Origin: CAZQVN01 sp964596775
GTDB taxonomy: Bacteria; Eisenbacteria; RBG-16-71-46; JABDJR01; JAWXBZ01
NCBI GenBank assembly: GCA_964596775.1
Contig: CAZQVN010000036.1
Span: 1 to 38,241, forward strand
DNA length: 38,241 nt
Reading direction: 5' to 3'
The position numbers and the translations under genes were made by a program. Of the stretch, positions 15,068-25,226 are shown piece after piece (the stretch's first letter is position 1; the number at the start of each line of letters is the position of its first letter). The notes beneath the pieces were generated by a model. That model was not told where the DNA came from and searched no databases. It worked only from the letters and a program-made list of their open reading frames with translations.

Positions 15068-15815
15068 GATGGAGGGCCATCCCGCCGCCGACCGGAAGAG
15101 CGCGCAGGACCGCCGCGGCGTCCTCGCGGTTCAGGCGGATGTACAGGTCGAACGTGGCCGGCCCGGTCACGACTTCCTTCAGTTCGTCCATGCCGGAGTC
15201 GAACCGCTCCCCCGCGCCGCGGAACCATCCGGAAATACCGCGACGCGCCAGCGAATCCGCGCTGGACATCGGTGTGGCCACATGGAGAACAAGGCGCCTG
15301 TCGAAAACGAGTTCCCCGTCCATCGGCAGCTCCTTCGCCAGCGACGCGCCCTTGAGCGTGTCCACCGGCCCTTCCATCATCGGCTCCCACGGGTCCGGGA
15401 TGTCGCCGCGGCGCTCCTCCAGCGTGAACGGTCGGTCCAGCCACACGTCCTCGGTGCGGGCCGACACGAGCCGGCGGATCGAGCGATCGATCTGAACGGA
15501 GATGAGGTTGCACTGGCGCAGCTGAACTCCCTTGAGAACAATGGACAATGTCTTCTCACGAGCGTCCAGAACGATGTTGATGGAATCGGACTCGGCCAGG
15601 GTTTTCTGCGCCTTCAGGAACGAGCGCTCGACCATGGCCTCGTGTTCGTCGCCGCGCGGCTTCTTCAGCCAGTCCGACGAAGCCACCGGCCCCCGCATGA
15701 AACCGGAGAACCAGAACAGCCCGACAAGGGGCAGGGCGAACAGGATCAGCAGGAAGACGGGACGGGGCAGCCCGGACCCGCCGCGCCGACGGGAGGACCG
15801 TCGGTTGCCCGTCAT
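15063..15815 (-). CDS. Single-span membrane-anchored envelope protein, function unknown
   Basis: About 250 residues from ATG 15815, preceded by GGTGGA; the longer open frame upstream is a shadow of the L,D-transpeptidase gene. A basic Arg-rich N-terminus is followed by one hydrophobic span (about residues 20-40), so the remaining 210 residues should be periplasmic. The soluble part has no motif I know. It contains segments such as S-I-N-I-V-L-D-A-R-E-K-T-L-S-I-V-L-K-G-V and is rich in charged residues, fitting a beta-strand-containing domain. Only 20 bases separate it from the L,D-transpeptidase upstream, so it very likely belongs to the same operon and may assist or regulate peptidoglycan cross-linking. 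Confidence 0.8.
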   Translation of the reverse strand: MTGNRRSSRRRGGSGLPRPVFLLILFALPLVGLFWFSGFMRGPVASSDWLKKPRGDEHEAMVERSFLKAQKTLAESDSINIVLDAREKTLSIVLKGVQLRQCNLISVQIDRSIRRLVSARTEDVWLDRPFTLEERRGDIPDPWEPMMEGPVDTLKGASLAKELPMDGELVFDRRLVLHVATPMSSADSLARRGISGWFRGAGERFDSGMDELKEVVTGPATFDLYIRLNREDAAAVLRALPVGGGMALHL

Positions 15816-15835
15816 TCCACCAGGGTCGAAAGTGC

Positions 15836-16645
15836 TCAATAGATGAAGATCGGGGTGCCGGTCGGAGCGGTCCGGTACACCTGTTCGAGTTCCTCGTCGC
15901 CGAGGCGCACACATCCGTGGGTGACGCTCTGTCCGAGCAGGCGCCGGTACAGGGTGCCGTGGATGTAGTAGCCGTTGCCGAAGGACAACGCGTAATCGCC
16001 CATGACGTAGGGTTCGTAGCGGTCGGGGTGCGTGGCGCCGGGAATCGGCTCCGCCTCCTCGACGAACGCCCAGTCCGGCTTGACCCAGACCGGATTCTGC
16101 TTCTTCCCGAGAATCCGGAACTTCCCCCGCGGCGTGTGAAAGAACCAAGAACGACCGTCCGGAGCATCCAGGCGGGAGTAGGAACCGGTCGAGCACACCG
16201 CGTCGAGCAGCGTTTCGTTGTCCTTCTTCATGTACAGGCGATTGTTGGCCGTGTCGATCACGATGTAGATGCCGGAAGGGCGGAATCCTTCGAGTTCGCG
16301 GGCCAGGGCCTCGTTCTCGGACGTCAGCGCGGCCAGCGAAACCTCGCCGTCGCCGGACGGAGGGGTCGGAGCCTTTGCCTTTTTGGACCCCTTTTTCGGC
16401 TTTGCCGCGGCTGCCTCGGCCTCCGCCTTCTCGCGGAACTCCCTCGCTTCGGCGATCGTTTCCTTCAGGGCCTGATCCAGGCGGCCCTGGCCGACGAACC
16501 AGATCGCCACGTCGACCCCCAGGACCACCAGGCCCAGGGCCAGGACGACCGGAAGGAGCGGAAAACTGCGGGGCTCCCGCGGGGGGCGCCCTCCGCGGGC
16601 GCGCGGCACGGCGCCGGCGGCAAAATCGGGTGTATCCGAGCTCAT
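15836..16645 (-). CDS. L,D-transpeptidase (YkuD domain), membrane-anchored
   Basis: A 269-residue protein. One membrane span lies at about residues 28-52, then a charged helical, Lys/Ala-rich linker (60-105), then the YkuD catalytic domain to the end. The active-site motif is complete: I-H-G-T-L-Y-R-R-L, then S-V-T-H-G-C-V-R-L with nucleophile Cys245 and neighbouring His243. YkuD enzymes make 3-3 peptidoglycan cross-links or attach proteins to meso-diaminopimelate, in the periplasm. It overlaps the upstream second transpeptidase gene by four bases (ATGA), so translation is coupled. Two different Ldts in one operon suggests separate tasks, for example cross-linking versus tethering or trimming. 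Confidence 0.93.
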   Translation of the reverse strand: MSSDTPDFAAGAVPRARGGRPPREPRSFPLLPVVLALGLVVLGVDVAIWFVGQGRLDQALKETIAEAREFREKAEAEAAAAKPKKGSKKAKAPTPPSGDGEVSLAALTSENEALARELEGFRPSGIYIVIDTANNRLYMKKDNETLLDAVCSTGSYSRLDAPDGRSWFFHTPRGKFRILGKKQNPVWVKPDWAFVEEAEPIPGATHPDRYEPYVMGDYALSFGNGYYIHGTLYRRLLGQSVTHGCVRLGDEELEQVYRTAPTGTPIFIY

Positions 16646-17877
16646 CGTCCCACTCCCGCGGTCAGGCCATCACGCTCCCAGGCGCCGACGATCGTCACCG
16701 GGGTTCCAACCTGCGCGATCCGGAAGACTTCGTCAAGGTCGGAATTCCTGAGAGCCACGCACCCTTCGGTCCAGTCCGATCCGCGACCGCCCGATCCGTG
16801 TATCTGGATCAGGCTGCCTATGGAGGCATTCCGCGGTATCAGCCCCTTCGATCGGGCCTGATTGAACCGCCGGCGATCGTCTTCGTTCGGATAATTGATT
16901 TCCAGCGCCTTGTAGTACTTCGTTACCGTCTTCTTCTTGATGACGTGGTAGCGCCCCTCGGGCGTGGCGTGATCGCCGCGGCGCATCTTGTAACCCATCC
17001 AGCGGATTCCGAGTTCGGCCGGGTAGGATTCGATCAGCCGGCCGTTGCGGTAGACGTCGCAGCGGCGGTCCAGCTTGCGCACGAGGATGGCGATCCCCCC
17101 CGTTCTCTGCGACCACTGCACGGTTTCCGAGGCCCACATGGCCCACAGTTTCCGGTTCTGCTGATAGTCGTACAGCTGGTCGTCCACGACCTGCTGGATC
17201 TTGGCGCACCCGACGATGACCTCCTCGGCCTTGCGGATGGCGGTCTTGTACTTTCCGCCTTTCAGCAACTTCCGCCCCTCGTTGTAGGCAAGATCGAGTG
17301 ACGAAAGGCGCGCCCGGCTGTACCCGTTCATCTCGAGGGCGCCGGCGGAGGCGCTGGTGCCATTGAGCGTCTTCTCGGCCTGCGCCAGGCGCGACTCGGC
17401 CACGGTCCGCGTGGAATCGCGCCGGGCCTCGATGACACCGAGGGAAGCCCGCGCGATCTTCCCCGCCTCGAGCGAGGCGGAGCGCACACGGTCATACCGG
17501 CGGAGCGGGATGAGGCGACCGATCTGGGCGTCGAACTCGACGGACGCGACGTGGAGGGACTCCTCCGCCGCGGCCAGGAAATCGGGGGCCCACTCCGCGG
17601 CATCGCTGTCCGCGGCCACCGAAATGGCCGCGCGGCTGGATTCCATGAGATCGATCGGCGGCTTGTCGGCAAGCAGGAAGGAGGCGCTCACGCCGGCCGC
17701 GAGGAGCCCCAGCGCGCTCCACCAGGGCCACATCGGACGACGCCGGGTCAGACGCCCCTGCAGCCTTACGGCATCCGAATCCCAGAGAAACGCACGCGGA
17801 AGCCGGCCTCCCCGCACTCGGGGAGACCGGCTCCGGTTCTTGTCACGTCCTTTACGGTCTCTGAACAGCATCTTCAA
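16642..17877 (-). CDS. L,D-transpeptidase (YafK/ErfK-like YkuD domain) with helical stalk
   Basis: About 411 residues. A basic N-terminus and one membrane span (about 48-70) are followed by a 150-residue Ala/Glu-rich helical stalk (about 80-240), similar in composition to the DUF4398-like lipoprotein encoded just upstream. The YkuD domain fills the C-terminal 150 residues, with I-Q-I-H-G-S-G-G then S-D-W-T-E-G-C-V-A-L-R-N; Cys373 is the predicted nucleophile. The acidic spacing before the Cys recalls the YafK/DpaA branch, some of which cleave rather than form Lpp-peptidoglycan links. The start is TTG 17877 or ATG 17871. A TATACT at 17920-17925 on this strand could give an internal promoter. 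The downstream transpeptidase overlaps by four bases. Confidence 0.9.
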   Translation of the reverse strand: MKMLFRDRKGRDKNRSRSPRVRGGRLPRAFLWDSDAVRLQGRLTRRRPMWPWWSALGLLAAGVSASFLLADKPPIDLMESSRAAISVAADSDAAEWAPDFLAAAEESLHVASVEFDAQIGRLIPLRRYDRVRSASLEAGKIARASLGVIEARRDSTRTVAESRLAQAEKTLNGTSASAGALEMNGYSRARLSSLDLAYNEGRKLLKGGKYKTAIRKAEEVIVGCAKIQQVVDDQLYDYQQNRKLWAMWASETVQWSQRTGGIAILVRKLDRRCDVYRNGRLIESYPAELGIRWMGYKMRRGDHATPEGRYHVIKKKTVTKYYKALEINYPNEDDRRRFNQARSKGLIPRNASIGSLIQIHGSGGRGSDWTEGCVALRNSDLDEVFRIAQVGTPVTIVGAWERDGLTAGVGR

Positions 17878-17931
17878 CGGTAACCCACCCCTTGTTTACA
17901 TCCCCCCCAGAGACCGCCGAGTATAACCGAA

Positions 17932-18543
17932 TTACTTGCGGCCGCGCATCTTGTCGCGGGCCATCTGGATGTCGTTGACGATCTGCATGGCCTTCTCCTG
18001 GATCGATTCGGCCTGCGAACGCGCACCGAGGTAGTCCTGGGCGGCGATCGCCTGGCGCACCTGGTCGAGGCTCGCCACGGCGCCGTCGAGATCGGCCTTC
18101 ATCATTTCGACGTCGGCGCGGTTGTCCTTGCCGACCGGGGCCGACGCGAGGGCCATGCTGGCGCTGTCCACGGCGGCCGCCGCCATCGTGACGGCTTCCT
18201 CGGCCGCGACACGGGCCGCTTCCTTGTTGACGACCGCGTCCTGCTGCGACTTCACGGCTTCGGACTGGGCGGAGGCGAGGAGGGCCTTGGCGTGATCGTA
18301 CTTGCGGAAGAGGGCGAACTTGCTGTTCTGGGCCTGGATTTCGGCCTGCGCCGCGGCGAGGGAGTCGCTGGCGGCCTTGAACGTGTCCTTCGCGTACTTG
18401 GCAGCTTCGGCGGTCTGGGCGGCCTGGATCGCGTTCTGCGCTTCGAGCAGTTCGGCTTCGGGCGCCTTGGCGCAGGCCGTAACCATCAGCGAGAGGGCGA
18501 TGACCGAAGTGGCCAGGAGGCTCTGGGAACGATTGAACTTCAT
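17932..18543 (-). CDS. DUF4398-like lipoprotein, coiled-coil
   Basis: A 203-residue lipoprotein. The signal peptide ends in a lipobox, V-T-A-C, with lipidated Cys24. The mature protein is almost entirely Ala/Gln/Glu-rich helix with a heptad-like pattern. Its start (A-E-L-L-E-A-Q-N-A-I-Q-A-A, then A-S-D-S-L-A-A-A-Q) matches the DUF4398 type of envelope lipoproteins. Such proteins are thought to span the periplasm or organise envelope complexes; the function is not proven. It is the first gene of the run lipoprotein-Ldt-Ldt-membrane protein, 54 bases before the next gene. A lipidated helical protein beside two L,D-transpeptidases invites comparison with Braun-type tethers, but no C-terminal Lys pattern identical to Lpp is present (the end is R-G-R-K). 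Upstream lies a sigma-54-like promoter. Confidence 0.9.
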   Translation of the reverse strand: MKFNRSQSLLATSVIALSLMVTACAKAPEAELLEAQNAIQAAQTAEAAKYAKDTFKAASDSLAAAQAEIQAQNSKFALFRKYDHAKALLASAQSEAVKSQQDAVVNKEAARVAAEEAVTMAAAAVDSASMALASAPVGKDNRADVEMMKADLDGAVASLDQVRQAIAAQDYLGARSQAESIQEKAMQIVNDIQMARDKMRGRK

Positions 18544-18625
18544 GCTTACATCTCCTTGTGACAGATTTCGGGTTGATTTTCAGCCGTCCGGGAGATGCCC
18601 GGCTGACCGGCCGGGTGATTGACAT

Positions 18626-18641
18626 AACAGGATTCGTGCCA
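18626..18641 (-). promoter_or_regulatory. Sigma-54-like promoter core for the lipoprotein/Ldt operon
   Basis: On the minus strand this reads TGGCACGAATCCTGTT. The -24 element TGGCACG is perfect. The -12 part is CTGTT instead of TTGCW, so the GC dinucleotide is GT. Spacing between GG and TG is canonical. Transcription would start near 18614, leaving a leader of about 70 bases to the ATG at 18543. The palindrome at 18727-18742 is at a suitable upstream distance. Confidence 0.5.
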
Positions 18642-18726
18642 TGATGGCCGATGGATGTCAAGTTGTTGATTCACAATGCCTTGGAAAATGCGACCTCTTC
18701 GAAAACCGTGTCCCCGATAGGACGGT

Positions 18727-18742
18727 GTGTCAAAAATGACAC
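18727..18742. promoter_or_regulatory. 16-bp palindrome, candidate activator-binding site
   Basis: GTGTCAAAAATGACAC consists of GTGTCA and its exact reverse complement TGACAC around AAAA. It lies about 86 bases upstream of the sigma-54-like core for the minus-strand operon, a typical distance for an enhancer-binding protein. It could equally serve the plus-strand gene at 18913. Confidence 0.5.
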
Positions 18743-18756
18743 GGACCGCCCGTGAT

Positions 18757-18786
18757 CTCCGGGAGGATCCGCAGATCCTCCGGGAG
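18757..18786. repeat. Strong imperfect hairpin
   Basis: GGAGGATC (18762-18769) pairs with GATCCTCC (18774-18781) across CGCA. After one G-G mismatch the stem continues with CTCC (18757-18760) and GGAG (18783-18786). No T-run follows on either strand, so a simple terminator is not supported. Confidence 0.6.
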
Positions 18787-18912
18787 GCCCCGGCACGAGA
18801 CCATTAACTGGTTACATCACAATAATTTGGACCAGCCTGATGTTGCATCTGGCCATTCTGCCCCGGACACGTTATTCTGGTTCCCTTTTCGAGCTACGGG
18901 AGAAGGAGTTCC

Positions 18913-19929
18913 ATGACTTCAAGACACGCGGTAACGCTGATCCCCGGTGACGGAATCGGCGCGGAAATAGCGGAAGCGACTACGGAGATTCTCGACAAGG
19001 CCGGGGTGGCCATCGACTGGTCCACCCATCACGCGGGCCTCGGCGCCATCGAGAGCTACGGGTCGCCGATCCCGCCGGAAACGCTCCAGTCCATCCGCGA
19101 CACGAAGGTGGCGCTCAAGGGCCCCCTGACCACCCCGGTCGGCACGGGCTTCCGGAGCGTCAACGTGGCCATCCGGCAGGAATTCGACCTCTACGCGAAC
19201 GTGCGCCCCACCGTGGCCTGGGAGGGGCTCCAGACATTCTGGCCCGGACTCGACCTGGTGGTCGTGCGCGAAAACACGGAGGGGCTGTACTCCGGGATCG
19301 AGCACTACATCGGCCGTGATCGCTTCGCCGCCGAGGCCACGGTCGTCGTGACCCGCGACGCCATGCAGCGGATCAGCCGGTTCGCGTTCGACTACGCCCG
19401 GAAGAACGGGCGGAAGACGGTCACCGCGGTGCACAAGGCAAACATCCTCAAGTTCACGAGCGGGCTGTTCCTGGAAGTCGTCCGCGAGGTGGCCGGCGAC
19501 TATCCGGACATCGAACTCAACGACCGCATCATCGACAACATGTGCCTGCAGCTCGTCCGCGAGCCGCGCCAGTTCGACGTCATCGTCACCACGAACCTGT
19601 TCGGCGACATCCTCTCCGACCTCGTGGCCGGGCTGGCCGGAGGGCTGGGGCTCGCGCCTTCGGCCAACGTGGGCGAGGACATGGCCGTTTTCGAGGCCGT
19701 GCACGGCTCCGCGCCCGATATTGCCGGCCAGGGGCTGGCCAACCCGAGCGCGCTTCTCCTGGCCGCCTGCCTCATGCTCGACCACCTGGGCGAAGCGGAG
19801 GCCGCGGGGCGCATCCGCGGAGCGCTGAAGGACTGCTTCCGGAAGGGAGATCGCCTGACCGGCGACCTCGTGGCGGGAAAGGGCGCCACCACGAAGGAGT
19901 TCACCCGGGCGATCGTGGAACGGCTCTAG
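18913..19929 (+). CDS. NAD-type isocitrate dehydrogenase (isocitrate/isopropylmalate family)
   Basis: A 338-residue beta-decarboxylating dehydrogenase of the short, NAD-linked type. The N-terminus has I-P-G-D-G-I-G. Substrate-site features include G-P-L-T-T-P, the loop with R-S-V-N-V-A-I-R-Q, and E-N-T-E-G-L-Y-S-G-I-E-H. The metal site includes the Asp residues of F-G-D-I-L-S-D. The nucleotide loop contains E-A-V-H-G-S-A-P-D-I-A-G. These favour isocitrate over 3-isopropylmalate, giving 2-oxoglutarate and CO2 in the TCA cycle; homoisocitrate cannot be excluded. GAAGGAG lies four bases before the ATG. The next gene, a P5C-type aldehyde dehydrogenase, feeds glutamate and hence 2-oxoglutarate, a sensible metabolic neighbour with its own candidate promoter. 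Confidence 0.92.
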   Translation: MTSRHAVTLIPGDGIGAEIAEATTEILDKAGVAIDWSTHHAGLGAIESYGSPIPPETLQSIRDTKVALKGPLTTPVGTGFRSVNVAIRQEFDLYANVRPTVAWEGLQTFWPGLDLVVVRENTEGLYSGIEHYIGRDRFAAEATVVVTRDAMQRISRFAFDYARKNGRKTVTAVHKANILKFTSGLFLEVVREVAGDYPDIELNDRIIDNMCLQLVREPRQFDVIVTTNLFGDILSDLVAGLAGGLGLAPSANVGEDMAVFEAVHGSAPDIAGQGLANPSALLLAACLMLDHLGEAEAAGRIRGALKDCFRKGDRLTGDLVAGKGATTKEFTRAIVERL

Positions 19930-20052
19930 AACGGAGCCTTCCCGGCTGCAAGCGAAGACACCGCCCGGCGGCACCCCGGGGCGGCAGGTTTCGCGCCGCT
20001 GCCGCGCCGGAACGGCGGAATTCTCACGTCCGGGCGGGATAAGCCGCTCCGT

Positions 20053-20082
20053 TGGCCCGCCCGCGGGGATTCCGGTAGAATG
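20053..20082 (+). promoter_or_regulatory. Candidate sigma-70-type promoter for the aldehyde dehydrogenase gene
   Basis: TTGGCC (20053-20058, four of six consensus bases) is followed after 18 bases by TAGAAT (20077-20082, five of six). Transcription would start near 20089, about 36 bases before the ATG at 20125. Confidence 0.5.
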
Positions 20083-20124
20083 GACACATCATTCCCCAAC
20101 ACGACTTTCCGGAGGTTTACGCTC

Positions 20125-21650
<1,526 letters not shown>

Positions 21651-21675
<25 letters not shown>

Positions 21676-24455
21676 CGGACGCTTCGACAGCACTGCTGCT
21701 GGCGGCCACGGCCGGATCGCTGACGATCCTGCCGGGGCCGGCCGGCGCCCGGCCGGACCTGTTCGCCGTGTCCCCCTACACGTCCTATCCGGCGGCGTGC
21801 GGGGACAGGATCGGGTCTCCCCGGCTTTCCCCCTCGGCAACGCGTGTCGCGTTCGTCCACTGCTTCGACCCGGTCGGCACGAACCGCCGGGCTGAACCGC
21901 AGCTGTTCATCGCGAGGGTGGACGGCACCGGCCTCGTGCAGGTGACCGGAAACGGGACCTCGGACCCGGCGGAACCGGTCTGGAGCCTGGACGGGGCACT
22001 GCTCTACTTCACCGCGATCACGGACGCCCCGCCCCGCCGCGAGCTGTTCCGGGTGAACGCCGCCGGGGGAACGCCGGAGCGCCTGACGGTCCAGGCCGGG
22101 CCGGCCGGTTTCCGGGACATCGTGAATCCGGCGCCGGTGACCGGAGGCGTGTGGTTCGCCACCGGCGCGGACCTGCTCGGCGAGGGGCTCAGCCTGCGCA
22201 GCGACGAACGGAATTTCTACCGCCTGGCCGGCGGAACCCTGACCCGGATCACCAGCGCCGGAGTTCACCCCGTGCGCCAGGCCCTGCTGTTCGGCCTGTC
22301 GGCCGACGGGAGCGTGGCGGCCTTCTCCGCGGAGGACCCGCAGCTTCCCGGTTCCCGCCCGCTGCGGCCGTTCAAGCTCCAGGCGTCCACCGCCGCCGTG
22401 ACCCCGCTCACCCCCGACGGCATCGGCTCGACCGCCATCGCCGGGCAGCTGTCGGCGATCGGCGGCACGGTCGTCTTCCAGGCCGCGGCCGATTACACCG
22501 GCATGAACGGGGACAGGCTGAACCAGCTGTTTCGCGTCTCGACCGGCGGCGGGACCGTGGAGCAGCTGACCTCGGTGAACGCGCCGGGAGCAACCGCTCC
22601 GTCGGTGGACGCCCAGGGAAATCTCGTGACGTTCGAAACGACCGCGTCGATCTTCATCGGAGAATCCAACGGAACGCCTCGCGTATACGCGCTCGCGGGG
22701 GGACAGATGCGGCGCATTTCCACCGGGCGGAACGCGTCGGTGTCCCTGGACGGGTCGCGCATCACCTATGTGGACACCGCCGACTCCACCGGCGGCAATT
22801 CCGACCGGAGCCCGGAAATCTACTCGGTCCGCCCCGACGGCACGGACCGGAAGCGTCACTCCGGCTTCGTCGCCGGTGCCTCCTCCGGAGCCGACATCTC
22901 CACCGACGGCGAGTGGGTGACGTTCCAGTCCAGCGCCGACCTCGACGGCGGCAACCCCGGCGGCAACACGCAGGTCTACGTGGCCCGTCCCGACGGCTCG
23001 GGCCTGAAGCGGCTGACGGCGGCGCCGCCGGGACGGGAAGCGCGCGAACCCTCCCTGTCGGCCGGCGGCTCGCACGTCGTGTTCGCGTCGAATGCCGATC
23101 TCGTGACGAACCAGAACTTCGATCACAACTACGAGATCTTCCGGGTCCGCCGGGACGGAACGGAGCTGACCCAGATCACCCGCAGTTCCTCGGGCGTGAA
23201 TTCCCGGCCGATGGTCTCCGCCGGCGGCGACACCGTGGCGTTCATCACGACCGCGGACATCGTGGCCGGCGCCCAGCTCGGTTCGGGACGGGTGGCCGTC
23301 TGGCGGAAGAACGGCGGTTTCGCGCTGGTGACGCCGGCCTCGGACCGGGTCATCGACACGATGCGGATGTCCGACAAGGGGGACCGGATCGCGCTGCTCA
23401 CGGCGGCCAACCTCGACAACCGCAACCCCCTGCACTCGCTCATTCCGTTCACGGTGTCGGTCACCGGCGGCTTCCTGACTTCGGTGCAGACGCCCGGCCC
23501 GGCGCAACCCGGGGGGTTCGACCTCTCCCCGGGCGGGCAGAGCCTGGCCATCGCCTTCCTCGACGGAAAGCTGGCGCTCATCCCGTATGCGGGCGGCACG
23601 CCCGACACGGTGTTCGCGGAAACCGGCGTCGTGGCCACCCTGCCCGCCGTGTCCAGCGAAGGGCGCTTCCTGGCGTTCTCCGTCCTGTCGCAGACCGGAT
23701 CGTTCCGCCGCGGCGACTTCTACCGGCTCGAACGGGCGACCGGCGCGGTGACGGCGATGCTCGAGGCGCCGCAACCGCTCCCCGTCGACCGGCCGGCGAT
23801 CACCGGGGACGGGCGGAAACTCGCGTTCACGCTGGCCGGCGTCGACACGCTGAACCCGGACGGAAGCCGGGAGATCTTTACCGCGGTGATCGCGGCCACT
23901 CCGGTCCGCCTGCTGGAACTCGCTGCGGCGCGGGGAGCCGACGGACGGGTGACCGTGTCCTGGAGGATCTCCGACGACGAGCTCGCCGCGGCATGGCGGA
24001 TCGAACGGGCGGACGGCGACGGCGACGGCGATTTTGCCGAGGCGGCCCGGATCGACGGCGGTGGTGATCGCCACGCGTGGGTCGATGAAACGCCGCCGCC
24101 GGGCCGCGTCCGCTATCGTTTGACGTCCGTCGACCGGGACGGCACCGCCGAGGTCTTGGGAATCGCCGAGGCGCATGGTATCCTGCCGATCGGTCCCCGC
24201 CTGACAGCCTCACCGAACCCGATGACTCCGACCACACTTCTGACGTTTTCGCTGCCGGCCCCCGGAAGGGCCGAGCTCAGGGTCGTGGATGTCTCCGGAC
24301 GGCTGGTGCGGACGCTTTTCGACGGGCCGGCCGCGGCCGGCCGCACCGAAGTGGCGTGGGACGGCCGGAGCGATCGCGGCGAACGCCTCGGGTCCGGGGT
24401 CTATTACGCGACCCTGAACGGAACGTCTACCGTTTCCATCATCCTGGTCCGGTAG
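21651..24455 (+). CDS. Secreted TolB/WD40-like beta-propeller with Fn3-like and FlgD-like Ig modules
   Basis: About 934 residues from GTG 21651, which overlaps the aldehyde dehydrogenase end by 25 bases; the frame upstream of it is shadow. A signal peptide (hydrophobic core L-L-L-A-A-T-A-G-S-L, cleavage near G-P-A-G-A) exports it. Residues 30-730 contain many PD40/TolB-type blades with patterns such as L-S-P-S-A-T-R-V-A-F-V, I-S-T-D-G-E-W-V-T-F-Q-S-S-A-D-L and S-A-G-G-S-H-V-V-F-A-S-N-A-D-L. A fibronectin-like segment follows (about 750-830), including a short D-G-D-G-D-G-D run. The end is a FlgD-type Ig module (R-L-V-R-T-L-F-D, then W-D-G-R-S-D-R-G, then G-S-G-V-Y-Y-A), used in some phyla as a C-terminal export or surface module. 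Ligand unknown. Confidence 0.88.
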
Positions 24456-24489
24456 GGCCGGACCATCACCGCAAGACATGGAGGTATCA

Positions 24490-25020
24490 ATGACAGCACG
24501 CACAACTGCATCCCCGACACGCGCCGGTTTTCCTGCACGGATCGTGGCGGGAGCCGCACTCGCCGCCGCCCTGCTTGTCTTCCTCGGCGAACCGGCCGCG
24601 GCGCTCGATCGCGACCGCGGTTTCGGCTACCAGGGCTGGGGGCCGCGGGTGGGGTTGTCCATGAACCCGGACCAGGTTTTTTTCGGAGCGCACCTGGACA
24701 TGGGGGAAGCGTTTCCGCACGTCCGCTTCCAGCCGAACGCCGAACTCGGCTTCGGGGATGGCGGCACGCTTTTCCAGGCCGACGCGGACCTGCACTACCG
24801 GTTCCTCGAGGACTGGGACGTGTGGAACCCGTACCTCGGCGGGGGGATCGGCTGGGTGCATTCCTCGAAAGGAAGGGACAGGTCCGAGTTCCAGATTCAC
24901 GTCATCGGGGGGATCGAAAAGTACATCAGCCGCGGCAAGTTCTTCCTCGAGACGAAGCTCGGGGCGGTGGTCGAATCGCCGGACTGGAAGTTCCTGGCCG
25001 GGTGGACGTTCGTCAACTGA
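24490..25020 (+). CDS. Small outer-membrane beta-barrel-like protein
   Basis: About 176 residues from ATG 24490, placed five bases after GGAGG; the in-frame ATG 24478 precedes that site and is rejected. A signal peptide ends near A-A-A-L-D. The mature part alternates hydrophobic and polar residues with aromatic girdles: V-G-L-S-M-N-P-D-Q-V-F-F-G-A-H-L, D-L-H-Y-R-F-L-E-D, W-N-P-Y-L-G-G-G-I-G-W, and a final W-K-F-L-A-G-W-T-F-V-N. That fits an eight-stranded OmpW/OmpA-like barrel. The C-terminus is Asn rather than Phe. It sits 34 bases after the propeller gene, is probably co-transcribed, and is followed by a clear terminator. Confidence 0.82.
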   Translation: MTARTTASPTRAGFPARIVAGAALAAALLVFLGEPAAALDRDRGFGYQGWGPRVGLSMNPDQVFFGAHLDMGEAFPHVRFQPNAELGFGDGGTLFQADADLHYRFLEDWDVWNPYLGGGIGWVHSSKGRDRSEFQIHVIGGIEKYISRGKFFLETKLGAVVESPDWKFLAGWTFVN

Positions 25021-25082
25021 TCCAGGGCCACCGGCCCGCACGCAGCGTGTCCGCAGCATCGGTCCATGACGATCGTCACAGC

Positions 25083-25121
25083 GCGACCCGGAGGCTCTCC
25101 TCCGGGTCGCTTCATTTTCTT
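25083..25121 (+). terminator. Intrinsic terminator
   Basis: GCGACCCGGAGG (25083-25094) pairs perfectly with CCTCCGGGTCGC (25099-25110) across a CTCT loop. A T-rich run (TTCATTTTCTT) follows at once. It lies about 60 bases after the beta-barrel gene and ends the propeller/barrel transcript before the peroxidase gene. Confidence 0.9.
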
Positions 25122-25151
25122 CCGGACCTGCCGATATTTGCGGCTGAAGGC

Positions 25152-25181
25152 GTGCCCCCGTCTCCCCTATAATCGGGGCAC
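25152..25181 (+). promoter_or_regulatory. TATAAT -10 box enclosed by a 7-bp inverted repeat
   Basis: A perfect TATAAT (25168-25173) lies 53 bases before the peroxidase ATG. GTGCCCC (25152-25158) and GGGGCAC (25175-25181) flank it symmetrically in an inverted repeat, the layout of an operator that would cover the promoter. A clear -35 is missing, which fits a gene needing an activator or a different sigma factor. Confidence 0.5.
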
Positions 25182-25226
25182 GTTTCTCGCTCGCACACGC
25201 CCACGGCATCCAAGGGAGAACCGTAC

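Larger units (their letters stand above)
18544..18912. other. Divergent intergenic region with several regulatory-looking elements
   Basis: These 369 bases are the longest clearly regulatory stretch after 3259-3640 and lie between the lipoprotein gene (minus) and the isocitrate dehydrogenase gene (plus). They hold a sigma-54-like core (18626-18641), a 16-bp palindrome (18727-18742), a strong hairpin (18757-18786), and TTGACAT/ATGTCAA facing each other at 18619-18625 and 18655-18661. The right end has AT-rich sequence (18800-18835) and GAAGGAG before the ATG at 18913. I see no open reading frame or RNA gene here. Confidence 0.7.

Noticed and set aside
18619..18647. TTGACA followed at 17 bases by TGATGG, as a promoter for the isocitrate dehydrogenase gene
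   Set aside because: The -10 match is poor and the site lies about 270 bases from the ATG; it overlaps the better sigma-54-like core on the other strand.
18757..18786. Hairpin as an intrinsic terminator
   Set aside because: No T-run on either side, and it lies between divergent genes where no transcript needs to end.
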